Origin: Sweltsa coloradensis
Taxonomy: Eukaryota; Arthropoda; Insecta; Plecoptera; Chloroperlidae
Length of the DNA: 64,000 bases
Assembly: GCA_024449915.1 (NCBI GenBank)
Contig: JAMZAV010000064.1
Location: 434,001 to 498,000, forward strand
Direction: 5' to 3'
Each line of letters opens with the position of its first letter. Positions within the stretch are counted from its first letter, which is position 1. Below the pieces are notes generated by a model that was given only the letters and a program-made list of their open reading frames with translations, did not search any database and was not told the DNA's origin. A program made the position numbers and the translations under genes. This document shows, in pieces, positions 23,354 to 36,383 of the stretch.

Positions 23354-23619
23354 GGAAATTAAAGGAACCCCCTCAAAGTTATGACAAGACAGATGGAGAT
23401 GACAGCTCAAGCGAAGCTTTGAAAAGGAATTTATATTCTTGCCTTGCTCTTTCCCGGTTGATTAAAATTTCAGACGGTCTGAATAGAGATACAGTTTCAA
23501 AATACATGAAGGCAAGTTTGAGGGGAACCGAGGCGGACTGGGATTTGATCAAACAATTGTTCTTAGACGTGAAGCTTGAAGAAGAAGCAGCTGTAGCAAA
23601 GTTTCGGATTGATTTATAA
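23354..23619 (+). CDS. Candidate terminal coding exon, unrecognised protein
   Basis: The frame is open from just after an in-frame TAG (23335-23337) to a TAA at 23617-23619. A possible splice acceptor, ATTCATTAG, ends at 23353, preceded by an only moderately pyrimidine-rich stretch. The 88 codons read as real protein: an acidic segment (DKTDGDDSSSEA), then a mixed charged, probably helical C-terminus that includes LIKISDGLNRDTVSKYMKA and EADWDLIKQLF and ends EEEAAVAKFRIDL. No family is recognised. There is no AATAAA in the following several hundred bases, which counts against it. The antisense frame is also open but is serine-rich, as expected for a shadow. It could be a last exon of a plus-strand gene or a gene relic. 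Confidence 0.35.
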
Positions 23620-26600
23620 CCTAATTTTCTCAATGTGAAAACATCACATTTTACGGATCACTTGGCAATGTCCCTATACGGCCATGCGACGGCGGTTCTT
23701 GCATGATTTATCGCGAGTGCGCAGAGTTACGCGTCGTGCGGGCCACCTGCCAACAAACACAGCATCCCTTGACCCTCGTATTCTTGCTTCATCCCCTTCT
23801 TTGCGTTGCGACCTCACGCGTTATTTCAATCATTAGCGAAATAACAAAACTTTGAAGTCAACTTTCTATTCGTCTGATAATTCCCATTAGAAATAATTCC
23901 CAGGGGGTGTTGGCGGCGCCGGAAGACAAAGAAGGCTGGCATTCCTGTGGTGTGTCAGGGGACGGGATCAAACCAATTACTCCGCTTTGAACTGATGCAA
24001 CAGTCAAACAGCGGTTGACAAAATAGCGGCCAGGAAAACAGCAACGTTCACAATTACTCCGACTAGTGTGAATTTATTGGATGTGTTCGCGACCTTTTAG
24101 CCACCAACAAACATTTCTCGGCGCTGATACTCACTTTGATTAGTACGTATTATTTAAAAGGCGCATTATTTCTAGTTGTCGGCGAGTTCATTTATCACTT
24201 GGCAGATGTGTTCTGGTTCACCCGTTGCACCATAATGAAAGTCAGTTGCGCCCGTTTGTGATTTTCTGAAGAAAAAAGCGACGTCGCTTGTATGTACGTA
24301 ATTACCAAACGAGCACTAACACTTTTTACGTATATTCCTGAATTGTTCTCACACTAAAGTGTGATATACGATCTCTGCCTAGTAAATTTAATCTGCTGTA
24401 AACGAAATGGCTGCAGCATTTGGATACAACTTAGAAGGAAAGCGTTACGGCGAATTTTAGTTATGTAGTAAATATACTATTACACAGGACGTGTTTTAAA
24501 TTTATACTGAAAAAGTACTTCTCCACTCTATTGCCCATATACTTTATGTATGTAATAATTCCGCCTAGTAAACACAGAAAGGTAGGGAATGTAGTACCTA
24601 TCATGTATGTGATGTTTCGCATACGTGACATGTGACCTGTCCCGACAAGTAGAGACATCTCATGGGAAACCTTCAGTTACGATTACTGGAAACGAGAATC
24701 GAACCTGAGACCTCTTAATCTATCTATTGCGATGATCTATTTTCATCGGTAACATTCGTCTTCTCCTCTTGCAGACCAGGGACATTTACGATTTGTTTCC
24801 CTAACGAACTTTGGGACAATGCTAAGTGCGTCCCGGCATTACTTTTAAATTAAATGTCTCCACCCCCAACCCCCAACCCCCAAAAAAAAAATATATAATA
24901 ATTTATCAAAAATTTGTTTTTTGAAACAGGTACGTACTAAGTTTTTGTATACTATTTTTAAATATACATTTTGTTTTGATATCAGTTCAGAGACTACACC
25001 TAAACATCGCCAATACGAATTAACAAAATGTGCCGCTAGCGGCTAGGGGGATGTGGAGCGAGTTAATTAAAAATTAATGCCAGACCACCATTAGCATTGC
25101 CCCAAAGTTTGTTAGAAAAAAATCGTAAATATCCTTGGTCTACAAGAAGAGATATTACGAATTTACGATACCAGTTAACAAAGACAGAATCCACTTCACT
25201 CTTAATTTAAGGTCTACATTAAATAATGCACAATTATATTTTCAGAACACTCTTCAAATGTTTAGTGACACTAGTTTACAATTCAATTAATTCGTGAAAT
25301 TTAAAGTGGTTTACTTTGTGTGTAGCAGTGGGCTGAGCTGTTTAAACTCTAGTATGTGGTTAAATAACTGTCGAGGGGATATTAAAAGAAGACTTGGCAC
25401 GGGTTGCAGACGATCGTAGACGTAGTTGATCTATTAAATGGTCGCTTCATAGCACAAGTATGCGTAGACGTTCTAAGAATGTAGCTGTGCTAAGTGTCGC
25501 GAAGTTGACAGCGTAGTTATGTTTTCACAGACCTATGTGCCAACCGTAAACGGTGAGTGGGTTTAGGAAATGCCCCTTCGTATATTTATCAAACTTTATT
25601 GCTGTAAATATTTTTCATTTCAATTTGTGCAGAGATGTCAAAGATAAGTTTGAATTATAATTGTAAACCCCTTTGGTTTGAAGAATGTTTTCACACAGGT
25701 TCATCTAGTTCCCGTTGATTTATATTGTTTTGCGACATTGAGTATACCTAGTTACATCTTTATTGAATGCCTATTTTAGTAGGGAACAATTTCGATAAAT
25801 TTATTTTGTGCCTCATTTCGAGGATATTTTTTGAGTACTCGTTTTAATATAAACATATATTTAATAAATAATTGAATTATGTCAATTCCAAAAATACGGA
25901 CATCTCAGACAGAGTAATAACTTATTTCGATGTTGATTACCCACCGCAAATAGAGAAAAATGTTACTTCTTTAATGTGTGTGTATGCTTTTTATTTTGAG
26001 AAATTGAATTTGAGTTAAGTGAATGCTAAGGTTTGCTTTGTGACTGAGAAACCTTGTAAAAATTCAGTCAAGAATCAGAGTCCAGCCCTCATCCCACTGC
26101 TAGTTCATAGGCATAACACTAGCGTTTGTAGCATTAAAAAAAGTTCCGTCAGCTCTTTTCAAGTTTAAGATGGGTCCACGACAAACATGCTTACAAACTT
26201 TGAGCCATTAAAACTTTTACTTTATTACATGAGTTTCTTATCTGAAGAACACTCTATAGACGGGACTAAGTTAGATACTCTTACGCGACATAAGGATATT
26301 TGACATTTCCTGACCCAGCATCAACATGATTTCAAACTCAATTCGACTTTATTGCAAGCATGTATAGAAAAGTTCACTATGCGAATATAACTTTATCGTT
26401 GATCATCTGTACATCTTATGTGTTCAACCTTGGTAGTTAGTAATACGAGACGCCAAATGTGGAGTTTTTGTGTTACTACATTTGAAGTTGGACAAACTTA
26501 TTTAAAACTGTAATAACATGATGTTTCTAAGTTATATTTCAAGAATATGTTTGCATGTGTGTGGCAGATACACAGATGAATACGAATAAGGTTTTATATA

Positions 26601-26994
26601 TTTCAAATAAGTAAACACCAGTTACCATTTCAATGTGGTACGAAATAATAATTTTATAGACACAAGGACAATTCTCGAATAATTACATTTTCATTTACCG
26701 CTAAAACACACTCAACGTCACAATGTTTATAAAACGACTAACCACAAGTCGTTTCGACTTTCTAAGCAATCATGCATCACACATTGAAGATCATATTGCA
26801 GGCACTGATATCGATGAATATTCCCAAAATATTTATCAATTAAAATTATTTCTATAATTCAAGCTTTAATATATAAACGGGTTTCTTCACTCTCCTTCTC
26901 CTTTTTATCAGTTACATAGTTTATACATTCATCCTCTTCTTCCGATTTGGTTCATTTAAGTTCATATTTTGTAAGTTTAGTCAAAAAGACCTCC
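23620..26994. other. Unassigned
   Basis: Region 23640-24130 is less AT-rich with several CpGs (GCGACGGCGG, GCGTCGTGCGGG) and could be the 3' side of a gene or a regulatory stretch. The rest is AT-rich with no recognisable feature; a short C/A-rich run is at 24860-24890. Confidence 0.5.
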
Positions 26995-27631
26995 TTAAGG
27001 CTATTGTAATCAGGGTAGGGTCAAAACCTTAAAAGTCCATGAAAGTTGGCCGAATGAAAGAGTACCTTTAATAAAACAGCGAGAAAAATATATATTTTTT
27101 TTTGGTCGGGACATAACCTCACAATCGGCCATTATATGTCGTTTTTTGACAATAGTGTGGACAGCACAGGTAGTGCAAAATTAAATTTTGAGAATCGGTT
27201 TTCTGGATATAGTTTCTAAACTCCTTTAGCTTCAACTTCAGCTATACGGGCAATAGATTTCTGAAATAATAGTTGGTTTACGATCTATTTTGCCAGACGA
27301 TACAAAATTTAAAAAAATCGTATTTGTACCGTTTGAGAAAAAATGTTCACTACCTGTATTTTCAGAAATCTATTTCTATAGCTTGAAGCTAAAGGAGTTT
27401 AGAAACTACATCCAAAAAACGATTCTCTAAATTTAATTTTGCACTATAGCTGTGCTGTCCACATTAATGTCAAAAAACGACATATAATGGCCGATTGTGA
27501 AGTTATGGCCCCCCCCCCCCCCCCAAAAAAAAAAAACTGTTTTAAGTAAGGCCCTCTTTCATTCAGAAAACTTTTCGGCCATGTTTCTTTGACTTTCAAA
27601 TTATCGGCCAGAGGTGGTACAATAGCCTTAA
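26995..27631. mobile_element. 637-bp hairpin MITE flanked by TTAA
   Basis: Bounded by TTAA at 26995-26998 and 27628-27631, with terminal inverted repeats GGCTATTGTA...TACAATAGCC and long arms of about 300 bp (for example GCCATTATATGTCGTTTTTTGACA at 27129 against its inverse at 27470). The centre is near 27270-27345. The right arm has acquired a poly-C/poly-A tract (27508-27535) where the left arm has an AT/T run. TTAA target sites are characteristic of piggyBac transposases; relation to that family is inferred. No coding capacity. Confidence 0.85.
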
Positions 27632-28240
27632 GTATGTGTAATGTATAAAGTTCATAGTCTTGTTTATACTTGTGTTCGTCATGTTTGACATGAACACGTA
27701 TTAGCAGCTTTCATCTCCACTCGGTTGCCCGTAAGTTTAAGTTCTGTCTCCCAGCGAAAGCGCAGAGTAGCATAAAGATCGCCGGAGCAGACGACTTTTG
27801 GATATGCATTAATTCCAGTAGGTAAACTCATCTGAAATAACACGACCGGCATGTTTTCATCGGCGGCAATTCGCACGACGAGAATTGGCAAAAGGCCAAA
27901 TTTTCTATACCCCACATTTAATAGTCCCCCTTCGTACGACATCTGTCTCTATGGAATGACACCTCACTAGGTTGTCTCTTGTTCGGTTTTAGCTAGAGTG
28001 TTCGATAGCGGCTCGAGCTCGCGGCGTGACAAGAATACTCCAATAAACCTTAAGGTCGGGAATCCCTCAGACAAGACACCTTACCTAGCGCGACTCGGCT
28101 TCTTTGGTTGTAATGCTGAACATGGGCCTGGTTTGTGTTCGCTGCGTGGAAGATGCTGGCCAAACTTCCAGACACCTAGACGTATTATTTGCGTTAGTTT
28201 AATGGCACGTGTGACATCCAAAATTATATCCTAACCTCAT
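27632..28240. other. GC-richer stretch with weak open frames
   Basis: Less AT-rich than its neighbours. An 87-codon frame with a real ATG lies on the minus strand (27942 to 27679) and another frame on the plus strand (27998-28234). Neither shows a motif I recognise, and they cannot both be coding. Confidence 0.3.
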
Positions 28241-31200
28241 TATGTTAGGTCACATTTGCTCAATCTACATAAACATCACTATTGATAATTATATGACGAA
28301 ATAACTGTTTATTAACAACATTACTAACTAAAATATACTGTTGTTAACTATTTACACCAAACGTTTTACGAATAGATAGTTAACGTTGCTTATGTTTTCT
28401 TTCTAACGTTCGATTCTTGAAACGGTACAACAAATAAACAAATAAATAAATAGTCACATTCGTATTTACAGTAAACACTCACACAACTGATTTTCAGAGG
28501 GTGGCATTAAACTTAAAGTTAACCAAGCCAACTCTGTAGACGCCGACACCATCGACGAGTCAACAATGACTAATTAAAAGAGACCGGCATTCCACCGATC
28601 AATCAAGCTGGACACGATTTTACCCGCGGACAGCACAAGAATCAACAAAGCTGATTCGTAAAATCTTAGAATTTATTATGTGCCTCGTTGCTAGGATGGC
28701 TACAAAGTTACAGTTTACACATTCCTAAGCTAAGAACTGATGGACCTAAGCCCATCAGCCAAAAGCGGAGCCTCCAATGCAAAAATGCGTCCGTTTTAAA
28801 AAAAAAATCATAAAACCGCATTCCACTTCGGATTCAAACCTGCTGACAGTTATCAACCTAAAATTGTATAATATGTAACAATAGAATATATTTTTTATAA
28901 CGTGAAATATAAATTGTTTTTTTTTCGTGTAGATTTGAATCCTCTTGATTAAGCATTTAATCGCACCCTGTTTTCTCAAGAACGTCAATCTAGTGGGCAT
29001 AGAGCACCATGATGATTGAGAAGTTATAGTGAGACTGTGCTTCCTAGGTTCTGAAGCACATCATGCATCTACAAGTGTTTCTCAGGCGCCCTGCAACGTA
29101 GATATTAATCTCCAACTTGATGATTCCAAGCGCTTCATGGAATCTATACGCCTACAGCATGGGTTTCACGGACATTAAGAACTATATAATACAAAGTATA
29201 AACAAACGTGTTTTACAACTGCAGATGACACGTGAGGCTAATCTCGTCACCAGTTATCCCGACAAAGTGTTTCCTACTTTTTTTCGGTCGTAAAGGCGAA
29301 TGCTGGGATTGAGTTTCCTTAAATAGCCCTTGGACATTCCGTCACCTAAAATCCTCAATACTCAAATAACCAACTTATCACCTGAACAGGGTAAAACACC
29401 GAGAAAAACGATCGAGTACCCTTCAGCGAGCATCCCAAACCAAGTGTTTTTCAACAGTTTATGCCACAAAACTTCACAGTAGCTGTATCAAAGAACGTTC
29501 TTTAGTAAAGATTGTATGTGATGAGTTGTTGGCTTTCCTTTATGAAAGTATCGTATTCTTCTCCAGCTAACGTTGAAAGATAAGTAATTAATGAGCACAG
29601 AAACCACACAGCAGATAATAGACCAATCTCTTTAAGCCGATTTTCACTTTTTGTAATGACTTCACCCACGGAGAAGTATTTCATATTCGTAAGAAGTAAA
29701 AATAATAAGCATCATAGCGTCGGCTCTTTTGTATCCGTACATGCAGGTCTTTTGATGTACTTTTCATCCAGCGCATGCAATCTGCGACGGGACGGGACAA
29801 AAGGCTAAGGACCCTGCCATTCTTCAGTGCCGAGAAACTGGGGACTTGTCTTTTGTCTCGTTGTTTCACCACCACCGCAAGGAGATTTGTTGAGGAAATA
29901 ACAAAGAAATCCGCGGTGGCGTAATATCTCATTTCTTTCTTATTCAAGATAACGCTACGGGCTGAGGATGAACGGATTTAGGATTGTCTTTCTTCAACTG
30001 TAATCGCTGCAAAGAATTCTTATTTTCCTTTTAGTTGATTGCACACAATTTACTGTAGCACATTATATATACCGATATATATTGCTATTGTGACCAAGTT
30101 ACAATGTACATTATTTATTAACTTATTTTTTATCTAGTTCATGGTAGAACATATTAATACTTTATATCTTTCTTATTTCAATAGCCTTCACAAATGTCAA
30201 AGTGTAAATAGTAAAATTATGTTATAATTTAAGCATACAACTGAAAACTGAGATTTAAAACACTATGACACATTTTATCAAGATATCAACGGAGGCCAAA
30301 ATGTAAAGGCTTGATTCTGATGAAACAAACTTATTCTTCTTCTTATTATTATGCCGCCCAGTAGTCGAGTTGCGTTTCAAAGCCGTTGGAAGAATTACGT
30401 AAACGCCTTCCCTTAAATCGTAACATTAAGTCGTAAATTTTAAACGAAAGAAAGTTGTGTAGGCCCACCATTAAGAAACATTAAACTTACAAAATATATG
30501 GGAGAAAAGGGGGAAGAGAAAACAATCAGAAACAAGAACAAATTATAAAAGAAGAAATGAAAAAGAAATACGCATAAAGTTGTTGGTGCTACATCGTGTT
30601 TGAGGGTTGTTTTATTATGGTCTAGTCATAGCAGAACTTTCTTCGCTCGCACGCTCGTAGCGGCGGTCAATACTGCACCAGACCATTCATTTTAATCTTC
30701 AAAGAAATGACTAATGATCGAACTACCTTGGCACGATAAGAAAATGACAACCTTTTGAATTATAGAGGCTGGGACCCAAACTAGGAGCAACAGGGCAAGT
30801 TACCTCGAGCGAATATATCCTTTCATGAAATGGAACTTATCAGATATCAAACAGCAATTCATTAATCACCATTTTTAAAATTCTCATTGCTCAGCTTAAT
30901 TTGTTTACGATTTCTGTTTTCTGTTCGTTGATAAAGAAATAAGGAATGAAGATGCGTTTACTTATACCACACAGGTCTCTATGATTATTATTAGTCATAT
31001 AGTAGTCTGTCTATAAGTGCAACTAGCCCATCTTAAAGTGGCTGACTAATGTGTAAGGTGAGAATTGTGGAAGAATTGTTGAGGGTGGAATCCCAAGGGA
31101 CACTCACTTTATATAACTAAATAAGGTCATTCGCTTATTCTGAGGGAAGCCTTTGAAATACTTCCCAGGATTTAAGGTGATCTGCATTGAACAGCCTATT

Positions 31201-31959
31201 TGCCAACCACAAACTGTCTTTATTGTAAAACATATTTGAGGTTTTTGTGGTGACATTAGAATTTCAAGGTTGAATGTGGAGGGGATACATAAATTTTTGT
31301 CCATAATACACGCGTGTGATTGTGTATTTAAAACCTGCGCACTTTCTTCTCTGCTAATATTAATAAGTTCACTTATAGCCGCATAACTAACAACGTGCTT
31401 GTGATTGAGTACCGACCCAATGTTTACCCGTTCAAATTGTTTTCTATCATCAATCACTTTACAAAATGTATTATTCTAATTTAAACTATCTCCTATGTAA
31501 TTATGTTATTAAAACCTCCATAGATTTCTCGCCACGTCTGTATATTGATTACACAACCTCAATTTAAATTGGATTTTCTAAAAGAAAGCGATAGCAAGCT
31601 CAGCTCAACACGCACAAATGCAAATTAACTGAAATGCCGGATTCTAATCTAGCGACTGCGCCGCTGCCTAATCCTTGGCCGGGCTGTGGTTTAAAACACT
31701 GCGCGAGCAGAGGTTTGGCACCGTTGTAATTTGGTGTGTTGTTGCGAGTACAGGGGTAGTGTTTTGCTATGGTTTCATATCCCTACAGCTTATCTAGGCT
31801 AGCAATCACGCTCTAGAAGCCCCTATACGAGGATTCATGAGCTAATACTACCAGTCGCGACCTAAGAGGCTTGCATTTGTACACATTTTTTAAAGAATGT
31901 AATGACGTAAAATCCAAAATGTATAGTTAATTATACTAGTACTGGCTTGGTTATATTGA
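28241..31959. other. Unassigned
   Basis: No convincing gene or repeat. A 117-codon minus-strand frame at 31104-31457 starts at GTG and was considered and rejected. Confidence 0.5.
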
Positions 31960-32160
31960 ATAGAGCGAAGCTCACCTTATGTGATATCTCCTGAATATTG
32001 TTGGTGGAGGTGCCGGGTAAGTAAAATCTCCCTCGTCTGCCCCCCTGATCCCCAGGTTCTTGTTGAAGAGCAATGCCAATAAAAACTGATGCAAACCGGG
32101 GGTCATGTTCGGTTTTATCGTAAGATGACACACAAACACAAACAGGCGACGGACGGCGGA
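31960..32160 (+). repeat. Dispersed TTGGTGGAGG repeat, copy 2
   Basis: GAGCGAAGC at 31965, box TTGGTGGAGGTGCCGGGTA at 32001-32019, then TTCTTGTTGAAGAGCAATG, and an end CAGGCGACGGACGGCGG. Followed by an A/T-rich (AATAAT)n-like run to about 32215. Confidence 0.7.
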
Positions 32161-32844
32161 TAAGAAATAATATAATAAATAAAAAATAATAAATAATAAT
32201 AAATGAATAACTTTTTCTCTAGATTGCACCCAACTTCCAAAATCATGATAAAACAAAACTATCAACAAAATTGGTTTGTTCAGGGTAGTGTCCTTTTTAC
32301 CACTTTGTACTTTGTAAAATGTGTCGATTTACAAATAAACGTAATTAACTGTCTATAATTCTATATTTTCTATAGCAAATTATAACCTTTATATTTTTTC
32401 GAAGACCTTTTAACATAAACCTCACTCATCACTTGACGCCGTAAGAGTTAACAAATGTGAATTATTATTAATAATATACATATATTTCTGCTATAATTCT
32501 TCTTCTGATGGAGGTGCCTCGCCCCATCCCCCACCACTTATCCACCCCCCCCCCCCCCTAGATGCAACGCGAGTGTAACTCAGACGTGCCAAGCTGTCTT
32601 TGAGGCTGGCTGGAGTTAGCAAAGACCTATCGCAGTCGACTAATCCGTGTGTATTCCCACCAGACTAACTTCATCATCATCATTTACCTATCACCCCCTC
32701 ATCGCTCATCGCCAGGATTAATCTTTACTGTACACAAATAGAGGCATTAAGCTTGAATGTTGTGCGGTTGATTTAGTCTCAAGCAAGCGGCAGAATAATA
32801 TGACGTAAATCAGCGATAGGACAGACACCTCATTCACTAACTAC
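32161..32844. other. Unassigned, with poly-C tract
   Basis: AT-rich simple sequence to 32215; a poly-C tract at about 32545-32560; no gene. Confidence 0.5.
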
Positions 32845-33180
32845 ACAAGCACGGGTACAGGAGTACCCAAGGGGGAGCGAAGCTTGTTGATTTACAGGTG
32901 GTCGAAGAAGAAAACTAAAATAAACTTATGTTAGATTGCTTTCATGTAGCGTTTTGGTGGAGGTCCCAAGTTCATGAGAAAATCAAAATAAATTATTCCT
33001 TGCTTGCTCTAGCCTTTATCAGAGGCGCTGGGGGCTAACCCCACCCCTTTTGCTCAGGGTTACCAACAATCCTTTGTATAATCCTTGTTGAAGGGTAATG
33101 TAAACCAAACAAATCGCATGTCTATCGGAGGCAGTATTCGTTTTTTTTTTAGAGACGTGGCACACGCACAGACGGACGAA
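32845..33180 (+). repeat. Dispersed TTGGTGGAGG repeat, copy 3 (longest)
   Basis: Blocks in order: ACAAGCACGGGTACAGGAGT, GGGGGAGCGAAGC, box TTGGTGGAGGTCCCAAG (diverged, 32954-32970), GGGGGCTAACCCCACCCC, ATCCTTGTTGAAGGGTAATG, TCTATCGGAGGCAG, and a terminal GACGTGGCACACGCACAG ACGGACGA region. About 335 bp. No coding frame. The order of G-rich block, box and CAGACGG tract parallels the Helentron-like family in reverse, suggesting, but not proving, a related origin. Confidence 0.65.
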
Positions 33181-34061
33181 CCGACTGAAAAGTTATGCAT
33201 AAGAGGCTCCCTAATAACTCGTTAACCAACACGGTTAATTATTGTAGCTGCCAATTGTTATAGTGTATCGATAAATTTATTTACAAGATTAAGACTAGAA
33301 AATCACTTCGTTTATCACGGACTTATAAACCGATGTGAACTAAAACGTGTCCCGTGATTCAATATTTTAGTCGCGTCTGTATTAATTTTACAGACTGTGG
33401 TAGAAGTTACAAATATTTAGTGAACTTTATTCATTTAGTATCGGATGGAGTTAAAATACGGTGGCTGTAACTCGTAACAGAGACTTCTTCATGAAATGTT
33501 CTAACGGTTTAGTTTCCTAACAAATCTTTTACACTTTTCAATTTTCTAGTCTCAGTCCTATCTAGGAAAACCAAAAACTCGATAACAAAATATAAACGAA
33601 ACAGTTTTTTTAGAGAGAAAATGGCGTGTCACGTCCGGTCTTTCATTTAAACATGACGGTGACTCTGCAATAATACCGAAAGCAAACAGCATCCGAGAAT
33701 GTATTTCCAATGCTTCTAAATTACATTTGCACTCAACTGTAAAATGTATTCTGAATTAGTTGCAACCGTAAAGTACTTAATCAAAATTTAAATGTAATTA
33801 TCTAGCAAATTACTGCAAAATGACCTCGCCAACACACGTTTGCACTGAGATATTATCAGTTTAGCTTGTAGAGATTAACCTATTTTATAGTGAACTGTAT
33901 GCACATGATGTGAATTATTTTAAGAGAGCTCATAAGTTTGTACAAACTGCACGGAATCTGGTTTTAAGTTCATTTGGCAATGTTAGAAGTCGGAGTAAAT
34001 GTTCTGGGATTGAATTTAGTGTGTGTCTATACCCCCTGGCGTTTCACTACAGGTTACCAAG
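33181..34061. other. Unassigned
   Basis: AT-rich, nothing recognised. Confidence 0.55.
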
Positions 34062-34195
34062 GAACAAGCACAGGTTAGGAAGCACTCGAAGAAGGAGCGA
34101 AGCTACTTTAGCAACAGATAGTAGTAGAAGAATTTTAAAATATAAGTTTCTTCTCAGCTTTCAAAAGTAGTTTTTGGTAGAGGTGCACAGCTTAA
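34062..34195 (+). repeat. Dispersed TTGGTGGAGG repeat, copy 4 (partial)
   Basis: AACAAGCACAGGTTAGGA, then GGAGCGAAGC at about 34095 and a diverged box TTGGTAGAGGTGCACAG at 34174-34190; the 3' blocks are missing. Confidence 0.5.
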
Positions 34196-36383
34196 TTAAA
34201 GAAGATTTTAAAAATACAGTTTGACCGTTTTAGATAAAAAAAATAAACAAAACACCATCTTCGGTCAATACAATTTACTTTAAAACAACCTGTAAACCTG
34301 GTAATTCGTGATAAAACAAATAAATTTACATTTTATAATGAGAGAACATATTTTGAGGTGTTAACTTTGAAGTAAGCGGGATTATAACAAGGCAAACAGG
34401 AGTTTGCAATTAAAGTCAAGTGTCTGACTCTGTTTTTGTTCTAGCTTGGATATAATAATACCAGCTCCTGAGTCAAGTACATAACGTGCAGGCGATTTAA
34501 AAGAGTCTGTAATTTAAGAAAACACATTTTTAACCAGAAGCGACATGGTAAAACACAGGTTGTCTACACCTCAAGTTAATAAGATTATTATAGCATGTCT
34601 TGTTCCAAAGTAGTTTGTTATTTTTTTTTCAAAATGCTACTGTCCTCACTAACTCACTATACTGACATATATTTCGTACACCAAAGCAACGCACTCTGCC
34701 ATTAGCGGGAATAAACCAAAAGAGAATAATCTCGCAGATAACCTTGAGTTTTTAAAACTTGAGTTTACAACGTATTAAAAGTTTTCATGGTCACGAACGT
34801 ACCACATGCTTTTATGTATTTAATGATAGTGCATGTTTAGGGCCAACCGCATTGTACGGAATTTTATAAGTGTCAATTAGTTATGTTACGTTTCTTATTT
34901 CTTATTTTTATGTTTACAATGGGAATTAAAATAGTTGTCGGTATTTAAACTTTATCGCCCAGCGAAAATAAAAACATCGAAGTTACGTAAGCTCGGTAAG
35001 CAAGCACATCGTAGTGATAAAGTTTTTCAATTCGACTTTAGCAAGATTTAGAAGTTGTGCTTCACAGTTCAAACTGAATAAGTAAACTTCGACTTTCGTA
35101 AATCTTTACATTTTGATTTAATTGGTGTATTCGTAGTTTCCATGTTGTTGCTCTCTACTGTACCCAACAAACAGATTTTTAAAAGTTGATATTATAAAAA
35201 GTAGAAAAAATACCAAAAACTAAGTTTGTGTCTTACTGGTAAAGTTCAGCTTCCACATTTAAACTGAAGACCGTGCATTGGTTTTATGGTCCAGAGAGCT
35301 TATTCAAATCCACAACTCGTTTCAAAGCACTTGACTATTTCAAAGAGAAACGTCTCTGTAGAGACTGGCTATGATTGGATACGATTGAAGATGAGTGAAA
35401 GGAATTTGCGGTGAACGTTTTTACAAGAAGCATAACAACGTTGAACTTCATCTGCCAATCTATGCTATGCTTTGCATATAATAAGCTATATTCATCGAAA
35501 TTATGTTTTGCTCGACAATGTTAGTTATTATTATTTATAAGAATTAGCCTAAAAACAAGATAATATTACGATTGATCTTAATAGTTCGAGACAAAATCGT
35601 TTGTGTGCGTGTCCTTTCAGTTGGTTGTTTGATTTGTGTTTGTGACATTGGTGTGGAATATCCCGATACATATATATATATGACACATCTTGTTCACACT
35701 TTGTAAATGAACTAGGAGAATTGAAATTAGTTTATGGGGGGATTAATAATTGTGGCACCTAGATAAAGTATTGTATAATTTACGCCATTTTTTATTACCT
35801 GATACTTTACTTTATTGAAAATGCGCATTGGAATTTACTTGTTAATTAATCAAAGGCATTTTTGCATTGCAAATATAGGAGGTAATCGCGATTCATTTAT
35901 TAACTAAGTACCGATATGAAATAACGAGATGGAGTATTTGATTTTATGAAATGTTCGCCAATGCTTTCTGTGTAATTAAAAATACTTCAGTCTCTCCGTC
36001 GAATTCGATGAGAGTTTAAACCCATATAGCAATATCCAGGCTTTTATTGGTCGGTGGATGTTGCATATGTGGGTGTAGTGAAGCGGGTGGGGTTTCAAGT
36101 ACCATCCATCACGTGAGGGGTGGGGGGAGGGGGTTGAATCACCCCTGGTACGGTAGACGGACGTCTCTACCAAACAAATCCGTTGTACTTACGAACTTGT
36201 ATCCAGAGACGAGGTATCTATCTCACGCGCTCGGATTATCCTCATGTCCAACTTACCTGCAAACAAAATAAACAAACATTCATTAGTGGGAGATATATTA
36301 TACAATAACATGTATCACAAACTTTTCTACCCAAAGAAATATCAAATAATAATCATAATCTTTATTTGCATTTTTGCTATTTT
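34196..36383. other. Unassigned
   Basis: AT-rich. A (TA)n run at about 35671-35682 and a G-rich stretch at 36116-36134; no gene. Confidence 0.55.

Noticed and set aside
24680..24760. tRNA-like T-arm on the minus strand (GGTTCGATTCTC)
   Set aside because: No A box at a suitable distance and no terminator; too weak to list.
27679..27942. 87-codon ATG frame on the minus strand
   Set aside because: Protein-like in composition but without motif, splice context or poly(A) signal; a plus-strand frame next to it looks equally plausible.
31104..31457. 117-codon minus-strand frame whose VVSYAAISELI segment loosely recalls DNA polymerase delta subunit 3
   Set aside because: The likeness is limited to a few hydrophobic positions, the frame starts at GTG and the upstream acceptor is poor.
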